Source of the DNA: Belnapia rosea | GTDB taxonomy: Bacteria; Pseudomonadota; Alphaproteobacteria; Acetobacterales; Acetobacteraceae | DNA: 64,000 bases | Direction of reading: 5' to 3' | NCBI RefSeq assembly: GCF_900101615.1 | Contig: NZ_FMZX01000012.1 | Span: forward strand, 1-64,000 | In this document: positions 16,795-23,861 of the stretch, one piece after another | Position numbering within the stretch: the stretch's first letter is position 1 | Layout of the letters: each line of letters opens with the position of its first letter | Position numbers and translations under genes: made by a program | Notes under the pieces: model-generated | Told to the model about the DNA's origin: nothing | The model's input: the letters and a program-made list of their open reading frames with translations, nothing else | The model's database searches: none

Positions 16795-18798
16795 ATGCCG
16801 GACCGCATCGCCCTGGTTTGCAGCTGCGAGGACAGCATGCGCCTCGATGAGCGGGGCATCGCGCGTGGCTGCGGCGCCGAGCTGCGGACCGCGGAGCAGC
16901 TTTGCCAGGCGCAGCGGGACCGCTTCCTCGCCGCCCTCGCCACCGGCCGGCCGGTGACCGTCGGCTGCACCCAGGAGGCGCCGCTCTTCACGGAACTCGC
17001 CGAAGAGGCCGGCGCCACCCAGCCCCTCGCCTTCGTCAACCTTCGTGAACAGGCCGGCTGGTCGGCCGAGGGTGCCGGGGCGGGACCGAAGATCGCCGGG
17101 CTGATCGCCGCGGCGGCCATTCCCCTGCCCGAGACCGCGCTGGTGCCGTTGACCAGCGCCGGCGTGACCCTGGTCCTGGGCCGCGACGCGGTGGCGATCG
17201 AGGCTGCCCGGCGTCTCGCCGACCGGCTGGACCTGACCGTGCTGCTGACCGGCACCGAGCCGGTCACCCCGGCGCCGCGCACCGATTTCCCCATCCTCCG
17301 CGGCCGGGCGCGCAGCGCCACCGGCTGGCTCGGTGCCTTCGAGGTGGTGGTGGATGGGCATGCCGCGCCTTCCCCCGCCTCGCGCGCCGCCTATGCCTGG
17401 GGCCCGGGGCGGGACGGGGCGCGCAGCCGCTGCGACGTCATCCTCGACCTGACCGGCGGCCCGGCGTTGTTCCACGAGACGCGACAGGGCTATCTGCGCG
17501 CCAACCCGGCCGATGCGGCCGCCGTCGAGCGCTTGGTCGCCGAGGCCGGCCAGCTTGTCGGCGAGTTCGACAAGCCGCGCTTCGTCCAGTTCGAGGCCGG
17601 GCTCTGCGCCCATGCGCGCAACCGCCGCACCGGCTGCACGCGCTGCCTCGATCTCTGCCCGACCGGTGCCATCACGCCCGGCAAGACCAGCGTCGAGATC
17701 AGCGCCGAGATCTGCGCCGGGTGCGGCGCCTGCGCCGCGGTCTGCCCGACCGGCGCGGTGACCTATGCCCTGCCGCCGCCTGGCACCACCCTGGCCCGGC
17801 TGCGTGCCTTGCTGCTGGGCTATGCCGAGGCGGGTGGGCGAGACGCCATCCTGCTGCTGCATGGCGGCACGCATGGCGAGGGGCTGATCGATGCCCTGGC
17901 CCGTCATGGCGAGGGTCTGCCGGCCCGCGTGCTGCCGCTGCGGCTCAACGAGGCCAGCCAACTCGACCTGGCGACGCTTGCCGCCGCCTTCGCCTGGGGC
18001 GCCGCGGGCGTGCGGGTGCTGCTGCCGGGCCGGCGGGGCCATGGCACCGAAGGGTTGTTCCGCAACCTCGACTATGCCGAGGCGGCGCTCGATGGGCTTG
18101 GCCTCGCCGCCGCCCTGCCGCGCGCCGCGGCGATCGAAACCGATGACCCCTTCAGCCTGGGCGAGGCGCTGGCCCCGGCCCTGGCGCTCCGCACCGGCTG
18201 GCCCACAGCCGGCTTCCTGCCGCTCGGCGCACCGCGAGAGGTGCTGCGCCAAGCGTTGCGGGCCCTGCGTGGACCGGAGGCGCCGGAGGTGATCGCCATG
18301 CCGGAGGCCGCGCCCTTCGGCATCGCCGCGGTTGCCGCCGACGGCTGCACTCTCTGCCTCGCCTGCACGATGGTCTGTCCGACCGGGGCCTTCAGCGCCA
18401 ATCCCGAGACGCCGCAGCTGCGCTTCCTGGAGGATGCCTGCGTGCAATGCGGCCTTTGCGCCGCAACCTGCCCGGAGCGGGTGATCAGCCTCAGCCCCCG
18501 GCTGAACTTCGCCGAGGCCGCGTCCCAGCCGCAGGTGGTGAAGGAGGAGGCGCCCTTCCCCTGCGCGCACTGCGCCAAGCCCTTCGGCACGGCCAGCAGC
18601 ATCGCCCGGGTGAAGTCCCGCCTGGCCGCGAGCGGCCACTGGATGTTCAAGGATCCGTCCCGCCTCGCCCTGCTCGAGCTTTGCGAGGATTGCCGTGCGT
18701 CGGAGGCGACGCTCGGCGGTGTCGATCCCTATGCCGGCCCGTCTCGTCCCGTCGTTCGCACGACGGAGGACTGGATCCGGGAAGCGGAGGAGGAGTAG
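16795..18798 (+). CDS. Four-cluster ferredoxin-like protein of FDH locus
   Basis: Large cytoplasmic iron-sulfur protein, 667 residues. The N-terminus reads RIALVCSCEDSM. Two adjacent [4Fe-4S] motifs lie near residues 280-290 (CTRCLDLCP) and 306-319 (CAGCGACAAVCP), and two more near 518-530 (CTLCLACTMVCP) and 549-561 (CVQCGLCAATCP). The C-terminus adds CAHCAK (about 590) and CEDCRA (about 629), possibly a zinc or extra cluster site. ATG 16795 has AAGGAA nine bases upstream and matches the family start. It is divergent from the FDH maturation genes. A role passing electrons to or from FDH or during its assembly is inferred from context. Confidence 0.9.
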   Translation: MPDRIALVCSCEDSMRLDERGIARGCGAELRTAEQLCQAQRDRFLAALATGRPVTVGCTQEAPLFTELAEEAGATQPLAFVNLREQAGWSAEGAGAGPKIAGLIAAAAIPLPETALVPLTSAGVTLVLGRDAVAIEAARRLADRLDLTVLLTGTEPVTPAPRTDFPILRGRARSATGWLGAFEVVVDGHAAPSPASRAAYAWGPGRDGARSRCDVILDLTGGPALFHETRQGYLRANPADAAAVERLVAEAGQLVGEFDKPRFVQFEAGLCAHARNRRTGCTRCLDLCPTGAITPGKTSVEISAEICAGCGACAAVCPTGAVTYALPPPGTTLARLRALLLGYAEAGGRDAILLLHGGTHGEGLIDALARHGEGLPARVLPLRLNEASQLDLATLAAAFAWGAAGVRVLLPGRRGHGTEGLFRNLDYAEAALDGLGLAAALPRAAAIETDDPFSLGEALAPALALRTGWPTAGFLPLGAPREVLRQALRALRGPEAPEVIAMPEAAPFGIAAVAADGCTLCLACTMVCPTGAFSANPETPQLRFLEDACVQCGLCAATCPERVISLSPRLNFAEAASQPQVVKEEAPFPCAHCAKPFGTASSIARVKSRLAASGHWMFKDPSRLALLELCEDCRASEATLGGVDPYAGPSRPVVRTTEDWIREAEEE

Positions 18799-18809
18799 CC
18801 CTCCTCCGC
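18784..18809. terminator. Hairpin at the ferredoxin/lipoprotein convergent junction
   Basis: A perfect 10-bp stem (GCGGAGGAGG at 18784-18793 pairing with CCTCCTCCGC at 18800-18809) with a six-base loop includes the ferredoxin stop codon. No T-run follows, so it may be a weak or bidirectional terminator between convergent genes. Confidence 0.5.
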
Positions 18810-18820
18810 CGGGATCAGGC

Positions 18821-19114
18821 TCAGCCGCCCTTGTTGGAGCGGTTCCGCATCGGCCGGTATTCGGAGGGCACGCCCCCGACGCCCGGGCCGGCGGTGGTGC
18901 CGTCGCGGGTGACCTGCGGGCGGCCCTGGGTGTCACCACCCGAGATCGTCGCCGTGCCGGCGCCGGCATTGGCGCTGTGCGGCTGCCGGTAGATCTCCTG
19001 CTGCAGCGGAGGCGAGCCGGGGCCGCTGGTGGCCGTGGTCGGGGCCGGGCCGCTCGGGGCGGAGCAGGCCGCCAGGGCCGTCAGGGCAGCCAGGGAAAGG
19101 AACGTCTTACGCAT
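18821..19114 (-). CDS. Small putative lipoprotein
   Basis: Protein of 97 residues. A lipoprotein signal runs MRKTFLSLAALTALAAC, with the lipobox LAAC giving a lipidated cysteine at 17. The mature part is low-complexity, rich in Gly, Pro, Thr and Ser, and likely disordered; it ends SEYRPMRNRSNKGG. No domain is recognised. It stands alone between the convergent ferredoxin gene and the DUF427 gene. A 110-base upstream gap has TTGCAA and TACGCT 17 bases apart on the minus strand, a possible promoter. Function unknown. Confidence 0.78.
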   Translation of the reverse strand: MRKTFLSLAALTALAACSAPSGPAPTTATSGPGSPPLQQEIYRQPHSANAGAGTATISGGDTQGRPQVTRDGTTAGPGVGGVPSEYRPMRNRSNKGG

Positions 19115-19224
19115 GGGTCAGGTCCCGATCATGAAAGAGCCACAGGATCGTGGTTCCAGGCACTGGACTGGAGCGTAACTGTCACCCTCAAGGGTTGCAA
19201 TGCATCATGTTACGGTGGGCGTCG

Positions 19225-19689
19225 TTACCAGCCTGTCGTGCCAGCTTCACCTTTGAACGGCCCGATCAGGTCTTGCGTAATCCAACCACCATAGAAGTCG
19301 CCGGGCTGCGGTACCACGGATTCATCGTCGACGAGGCAGGCCTCCATTCGCCCCGCATAGACCGCGACATGGTCGCGGATGGTGACGAACCCGGCTGACG
19401 GCGCCGGGTAGCTCCAGCCCGCCGCCACCGCCACCACCCCGCCCGCTGCCAGGGTCCAATAACGGGCGAGTCCTTTCCATTCGCAGAAGCTCTGGCCCGG
19501 CGCCGGCCGCAGCACTCCGGGGCGGAAGGCATCCGGCGGCAGGTACCAGACCGGTGGGTGAAAGGTCTCCAGCACGCGCCAGGCCGCCTGCGTATCGGCG
19601 ATCGTCTCGCCGCCGAGGCGGATGCGGATCCGGCGATGGCTCGGCTCCAGCCGGGGCGGGCGGGGGTAGTCGGCAACGCGTTCTGTCAT
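19225..19689 (-). CDS. DUF427 domain protein
   Basis: Soluble protein of 154 residues matching the DUF427 fold. Characteristic pieces are RRIRIRLGGETIADTQAAWRVLETFHPPVWYLP, CEWKGLARYWTL and VAVYAGRMEACLVDDESVVPQPGDFYGGWIT near the C-terminus. These tryptophan- and glycine-rich stretches form a small beta-structure of unknown activity. ATG 19689 (MTERVADYP) fits the family; an ATG at 19698 is in frame but has no better ribosome site. It is divergent from the following oxidoreductase gene, 78 bases away. Confidence 0.86.
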   Translation of the reverse strand: MTERVADYPRPPRLEPSHRRIRIRLGGETIADTQAAWRVLETFHPPVWYLPPDAFRPGVLRPAPGQSFCEWKGLARYWTLAAGGVVAVAAGWSYPAPSAGFVTIRDHVAVYAGRMEACLVDDESVVPQPGDFYGGWITQDLIGPFKGEAGTTGW

Positions 19690-19767
19690 GGGCCCCATCT
19701 GGCCCGGCCCCCTTCCCCTGCAACCATCCCGGACGCATCTCTGCTGCCCAACCAAGGAGGACGCCGC

Positions 19768-20769
19768 ATGGCCGAGAGCAACCTGCAGATCCTGCTGCGC
19801 CGCCGCCCCAAGGGTGAGCCGGTGCCGGAGGATTTCGAGATCGCCGAGACGCCGGTGCCGCAACCCCAGCCAGGCGAGGTCCTGGTGCGCGCCCAATACC
19901 TCTCGCTCGACCCTTATATGCGCGGCCGCATGTCGGACGCGAAAAGCTATTCCGCCCCCGTCGCCCTCGGCGCGGTGATGGAAGGCCAGACCGCGGGCGA
20001 GGTCGTCGCCTCGACGGTCGAGGGTTTCGCGCCGGGCGATACGGTACTCGGCGGATTCGGCTGGCAGCGCTACTCCTGCGTGCAGCCGGGTCGCCTTTTC
20101 AAGATCGATCCCAAGGAGGCGCCGCTCTCGGCCAGCCTTGGCGTACTCGGCATGCCGGGCCTCACCGCCTGGGTCGGGCTCGAGGATATCGGCCAGCCGA
20201 AGGCGGGCGAGACCGTCGTCGTCTCCGCCGCCTCCGGCGCTGTCGGGCAGGTGGTCGGGCAGATCGCCAGGATTCGCGGCTGCAAGGTGATCGGCATCGC
20301 CGGTGGCCGGGAGAAATGCGAGTTCGTCACTGAAGTACTGGGCTTCGATGCCTGCATCGACCATCGCGGCGACCTCGCGGCCGAGCTCGACCGGCACTGC
20401 CCGCAGGGCGTCGATGTGTACTGGGAGAATGTCGGCGGCGCCGTGCAGCGCGCGGTCTTCCCACGGCTCAACGACCATGCCCGCATGGTGATGTGCGGCA
20501 TGATTGCCGAGTACAACGACGTGGAGCCGCGCCCCGGGCCGAACCTGATGGCCGCCGTGCGCAAGCGCCTGCGCATTCAGGGCTTCATCGTCAGCGACAA
20601 TGGCTGGCCCCGCTACCCGCAATTCCGCCAGGAGATGCTCGGGTTCATGGCGGCCGGGCGCATGGCCTGGCGGGAGGATGTCGTGGAAGGGCTGCGCAAC
20701 GCGCCGACCGCCTTCATCGGTCTGTTGAAGGGCAGCAATTTCGGCAAGCTGGTGGTGAAGATCGACTGA
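19768..20769 (+). CDS. NADP-dependent zinc-independent alcohol dehydrogenase-like oxidoreductase (MDR, CurA/PTGR type)
   Basis: Medium-chain reductase of 333 residues that would reduce the double bond of enones or similar substrates with NADPH. The N-terminal catalytic domain has LSLDPYMRGRM; the nucleotide-binding domain has SAASGAVGQVVGQIAR (about 151-166) and IGIAGGREKCEFV. Zinc-ligand cysteines of alcohol dehydrogenases are absent, as expected for the family. PQGVDVYWENVGG and the C-terminal IQGFIVSD are typical of CurA/prostaglandin-reductase members. The start has AAGGAGG seven bases upstream. It ends at a strong hairpin and seems monocistronic. Confidence 0.92.
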   Translation: MAESNLQILLRRRPKGEPVPEDFEIAETPVPQPQPGEVLVRAQYLSLDPYMRGRMSDAKSYSAPVALGAVMEGQTAGEVVASTVEGFAPGDTVLGGFGWQRYSCVQPGRLFKIDPKEAPLSASLGVLGMPGLTAWVGLEDIGQPKAGETVVVSAASGAVGQVVGQIARIRGCKVIGIAGGREKCEFVTEVLGFDACIDHRGDLAAELDRHCPQGVDVYWENVGGAVQRAVFPRLNDHARMVMCGMIAEYNDVEPRPGPNLMAAVRKRLRIQGFIVSDNGWPRYPQFRQEMLGFMAAGRMAWREDVVEGLRNAPTAFIGLLKGSNFGKLVVKID

Positions 20770-20777
20770 ATACCGGT

Positions 20778-20801
20778 GGGGGATGGGCCTACCCATCCCC
20801 C
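20778..20801 (+). terminator. Hairpin after oxidoreductase gene
   Basis: A perfect 10-bp stem GGGGGATGGG/CCCATCCCCC with loop CCTA begins nine bases after the stop at 20769. A second 8-bp hairpin (20817-20824 with 20835-20842) follows. There is no T-run, but the position right after the gene makes a termination or 3'-end-protecting role likely. Confidence 0.6.
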
Positions 20802-20959
20802 TCCTGTCGCCATTCAGCACCGGCGCTCTTGCCAGCCGGTGCCGCCAGGACGATGTATTTCGTTCCCATGATGAAGCGGTTCGGCGGCGATACAGAGCCC
20901 CTCGATCGATCCGATTAGGAAATCGAATAATGCCGCGCTACAGCGCCTCGGGGGTATGA

Positions 20960-21462
20960 GAGCATAATCGCGATGAATACTGGTTTGGCTTCGATATGGT
21001 GGCCGGCCAAGCCTGTGCCCTGTCGTTGACGCAGAACGGCACCAGCGACACCTCGTCGATTGCAGTTTATGCCGCGGATGCCAGCACCTCGGTCAATGGC
21101 GGGCCTATCGGCCAGGTGACGCGCTGTACCTCGCCGCCCTCGGTCGCGCGCCCGACACGCTCGGGCTGAATGGCTGGTCGAGCCATGTCGAGAGTGGCCA
21201 CTCCATTGCCGACCTCGCCGGCGCCTTCGTCAACAGCGCCGAGTTCAACGCCCACTACCCGGCGGTGAGCAACAGCGGCTTCGTCACCATGCTCTACCAG
21301 AACACCCTCGGGCGCGAGCCCGATGCCGGCGGCCTCGCGGGTTGGATCAGCTAAATGGACCAGGGCCACAGCCGGGTGGAACTGCTCCAGCTCTTCGCCG
21401 ACAGCCAGGAGTTCATCCACAAGATCCTGCTCCTCATCGACGGCGGAATCACCTTCGCCTGA
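20960..21462 (+). pseudogene. Decayed DUF4214-domain gene fragment
   Basis: A remnant of a secreted or surface protein with DUF4214 repeats. One frame from about 20960 reads EYWFGFDMVAGQACALSLTQ and continues to GGPIGQVTR at 21121. There a one-base shift is needed to enter LYLAALGRAPDT in the frame of 21121, which continues through SIADLAGAFVNSAEF, FVTMLYQNTLGREPDAGG and LAGWIS, hits an in-frame TAA at 21352, then resumes as MDQGHSRVELLQLFADSQEF to TGA at 21460-21462. The two halves form consecutive DUF4214 units. No start codon or ribosome site is evident, so the 5' part is lost as well. The surrounding 20843-20959 holds nothing recognisable. Confidence 0.75.
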
Positions 21463-21496
21463 GGGTACTGGCGGAGCCAGCCGGCCTCGCCGCCGA

Positions 21497-22084
21497 TCAC
21501 GCCTCGGGGCGATGGCGAAGCCCATCCATGAAGACATCGACCAGGCGCAGGACCTGGGTCTGCCAGCCCGGACGCTCCTGCGCGTAGCAGAGGCCGACCA
21601 GGGTCCGCAGCAGATCCTCCGCGCCGATATCATCGCGGACCTCGCCGGCAGCGGCGGCGCGCTGCAGCAGATCCCCAAGCGCCCCGGTCAGCCGGTCAAG
21701 GGAATAGGCCGCAAGATCCGACGGGCGATAGGCCGCGAGGGCAAGCGCCGTCCCCATGCCCCGTTTCGTGGCGATGAACTCCACATTCGCCCGCATCCAG
21801 CGCCGGAGTGCCTCGGCCGGCTCGGCCTCCGCCTTCAGTTGCTCGGCGAGCTCGACGAGCTGCTCCACCTCGCGGCGATAGACCGCTTCGTACAGGGCTT
21901 CCCGGGTCGGAAAGTGGCGATACAAGGTTCCGATGCCGACGCCAGCCTGCCTTGCCACGGCCTCCAGGCTCGCCTCTGCGCCGCCCTGGCTGAAGACCAG
22001 CTTGGCCGCCTCCAGCACACGCTCGCGGTTCCGGAGGGCATCGGCACGTGGCTTCCGTGCGCCTTTCGCTCCCTGATTCGTCAT
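21497..22084 (-). CDS. TetR-family transcriptional regulator
   Basis: Repressor of 195 residues. The DNA-binding region (about 15-62) reads RERVLEAAKLVFSQGGAEASLEAVARQAGVGIGTLYRHFPTREAL, a textbook TetR helix-turn-helix. The C-terminal domain matches the SBT/AcrR-type ligand-binding domains found with oxidoreductase operons (RWMRANVEFIATKRGM). ATG 22084 is the family start; longer in-frame starts are unlikely. It is divergent from the molybdenum aldehyde oxidoreductase operon, with a palindrome between them, so it probably represses both itself and those genes. The inducer may be an aldehyde or aromatic compound; that is inference. Confidence 0.92.
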   Translation of the reverse strand: MTNQGAKGARKPRADALRNRERVLEAAKLVFSQGGAEASLEAVARQAGVGIGTLYRHFPTREALYEAVYRREVEQLVELAEQLKAEAEPAEALRRWMRANVEFIATKRGMGTALALAAYRPSDLAAYSLDRLTGALGDLLQRAAAAGEVRDDIGAEDLLRTLVGLCYAQERPGWQTQVLRLVDVFMDGLRHRPEA

Positions 22085-22111
22085 ACCAGCCGCCCGGCAC
22101 CCCTCTTGTAA

Positions 22112-22128
22112 ACGGAGGCACCCTCCGT
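22112..22128. promoter_or_regulatory. Candidate TetR operator
   Basis: A perfect palindrome ACGGAGG-CAC-CCTCCGT lies 28 bases upstream of the tetR start, flanked by AT-rich DNA (TTGTAA on one side, TATTTTAT on the other) that could hold -10 elements; TAAAAT reads on the minus strand. Length and symmetry fit a TetR dimer site. Binding is inferred from position and symmetry. Confidence 0.6.
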
Positions 22129-22193
22129 ATTTTATCGCCCATGGCAGCGGGTGGATAGGCTCCGGTTCCCGATCGCCTGCTCCTGAACGCCAT

Positions 22194-22224
22194 GCCCGGC
22201 CCGTCGTCTCCCAACGGGCCGGGC
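22194..22224 (+). terminator. GC-rich hairpin in leader of aldehyde oxidoreductase operon
   Basis: An 11-bp perfect stem GCCCGGCCCGT/ACGGGCCGGGC with a nine-base loop is followed by GTTTC. It looks like an intrinsic terminator but lies between the putative operator and the first oxidoreductase gene (ATG 22309). It may be an attenuator, a transcript-end signal for an upstream RNA, or insulation from antisense transcription. Confidence 0.45.
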
Positions 22225-22308
22225 GTTTCAAGGGCGCCCCTCGCCCCAGGGCGAACACCATCCTGCACGGGCGGAAATTCCCGAGCCAGCCCCTATCGGA
22301 GGTCGCGC

Positions 22309-22806
22309 ATGAGCCTGTCGATCACGCTGACCATCAACGGCACGCCACGGACTGTCGAGCTCGATGACCCAAGGGTCACGCTGCTCGACCTGCTGCGCGA
22401 ACGCCTCGACCTGACCGGCACCAAGAAGGGCTGCGACCGCGGCCAGTGCGGTGCCTGCACCATCCTCCTCGATGGGCGCCGGGTGAATTCCTGCCTCGCG
22501 CTCGCGCTCAGCCATGACGGTGCCGAGATCCTCACCATCGAGGGCCTGGCCGATGGCGAGGCCTGTCATCCGATCCAGGCCGCCTTCATCGCGCATGACG
22601 CCTTCCAGTGCGGCTTCTGCACGCCGGGCCAGATCATGAGCGCGCTCGGCCTTATCCAGGAGGGCAGCGCGGGCGACGACCCCGAGCGCGTGCGGGAGGG
22701 CATGAGCGGCAATCTCTGCCGCTGCGGCGCCTATCGCGGCATCACCGAGGCGGTGCTCGAGGCGCAACAGCGTATGAGCCGGGACGCCCGGGAGGAGGTG
22801 GCATGA
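22309..22806 (+). CDS. Aldehyde oxidoreductase [2Fe-2S] subunit (PaoA/YagT-like)
   Basis: Small iron-sulfur subunit of a molybdenum hydroxylase, 165 residues. The plant-type [2Fe-2S] motif GCDRGQCGACTILLDG is near residues 42-57 and the helical-domain cluster motifs are CGFCTPGQ and CRCGAYRGI. Unlike E. coli PaoA it has no Tat signal, so the enzyme should be cytoplasmic. GGAGG lies six bases before ATG 22309. Its stop overlaps the next start by four bases. Electrons from the Mo site pass through its two clusters to FAD. Confidence 0.94.
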   Translation: MSLSITLTINGTPRTVELDDPRVTLLDLLRERLDLTGTKKGCDRGQCGACTILLDGRRVNSCLALALSHDGAEILTIEGLADGEACHPIQAAFIAHDAFQCGFCTPGQIMSALGLIQEGSAGDDPERVREGMSGNLCRCGAYRGITEAVLEAQQRMSRDAREEVA

Positions 22807-23861
22807 ACCGCTTCGACTATATCCGCCCGGCGACGGTGACGGAGGCCATAGCGGCGGCGGCCATCCCCGGCAGCGCCTATCTCGCGGCCGGCACCAACCT
22901 CATCGACCTGATGAAGGGCGGCGTCCTCCGCCCAGAGCGGCTGATCGACATCAACCACATCCCGGGCCTCGACCGGATCGAGCACCTGCCGGATGGCGGG
23001 GTGCGGATCGGCGCGCAGCTGCGCAATGCCGACCTTGCGGCCGACCCGGATTTCGCGCGCCGCTTCCCCGCCATTGCCGAGGCCCTGCTCTCCGGCGCCT
23101 CGGCCCAGCTGCGCAATGCAGCGACCCTCGGCGGCAACCTGCTGCAGCGCACCCGCTGCGCCTATTTCTACGACACGGCCAGCGCCTGCAACCGGCGCCA
23201 GCCCGGCAGCGGCTGCGATGCGCGAGGCGGCGAGAACCGCCTGCATGCCATCCTCGGCTGGAGCGATGCCTGCATCGCCACGCACCCTTCCGATCTCTGC
23301 GTGCCACTGGCGGCCTTTGGCGCGACGCTCGAGATCGAGGGGCGGGATGGCCGGCGGGAGGTGGCGCTGGAGGATCTCCACCGCCTCCCCGGCGAGGCGC
23401 CGGAGCAGGAGAGCGTGCTGGCGCCGGGCGAGCTGATCATCGCCCTGCGCCTGCCAGCGGAAGCGGCAACATTCGCCCCGCATGCCCGCTACATCAAGCT
23501 GCGGGAGCGGACCTCCTATGCCTTCGCCGTGGTTTCGGCAGCGGCAGGCCTGCGCCTCGAGGGCGGGGTGATCACCGAGGCGCGGCTGGCGCTCGGCGGC
23601 GTCGCCGCGAAGCCCTGGCGCGCCGAGGCGGCAGAGAGGGCGCTGACCGGCGCCCCGCCGGATGCGGCAAGCTTCGGCCGTGCCGCGGAGGCCGCGCTCG
23701 CCGAGGCCCGCCCCTCCGGCGACAATGCCTACAAGATCGAGCTGGCGCGCCGGATTCTCGTGCGCGCCCTGACCCTTGCTGCGGCCGGCACGCCCGAGCG
23801 CCTGCCCGCCCTCCCCGCCTCTCCCTTCGCGCCCCTTCCCGGAGGCCGCCCGCATGGCTGA
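22803..23861 (+). CDS. Aldehyde oxidoreductase FAD and [4Fe-4S] subunit (PaoB/YagS-like)
   Basis: FAD-binding subunit of 352 residues, CO-dehydrogenase flavoprotein type. FAD contacts are AAGTNLIDLMKGG (28-40) and NAATLGGNLLQRTRC. Cysteines C119, C129, C138 and C157 lie in an insertion (YFYDTASACNRRQPGSGC) at the same places where E. coli PaoB binds an extra [4Fe-4S] cluster, which marks this PaoABC subgroup. The gene overlaps both neighbours. Electron acceptor is unknown; ferredoxin or oxygen are options seen in the family. Confidence 0.94.
   Translation: MNRFDYIRPATVTEAIAAAAIPGSAYLAAGTNLIDLMKGGVLRPERLIDINHIPGLDRIEHLPDGGVRIGAQLRNADLAADPDFARRFPAIAEALLSGASAQLRNAATLGGNLLQRTRCAYFYDTASACNRRQPGSGCDARGGENRLHAILGWSDACIATHPSDLCVPLAAFGATLEIEGRDGRREVALEDLHRLPGEAPEQESVLAPGELIIALRLPAEAATFAPHARYIKLRERTSYAFAVVSAAAGLRLEGGVITEARLALGGVAAKPWRAEAAERALTGAPPDAASFGRAAEAALAEARPSGDNAYKIELARRILVRALTLAAAGTPERLPALPASPFAPLPGGRPHG

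Noticed and set aside
16243-18969. 908-codon open frame on the minus strand across the ferredoxin gene
   Set aside because: No domain and composition typical of an antisense shadow; the plus strand has four ferredoxin motifs.
20493-20918. Plus-strand frame running past the oxidoreductase stop
   Set aside because: It is an out-of-frame shadow of the oxidoreductase with a short tail; no ribosome site or domain.
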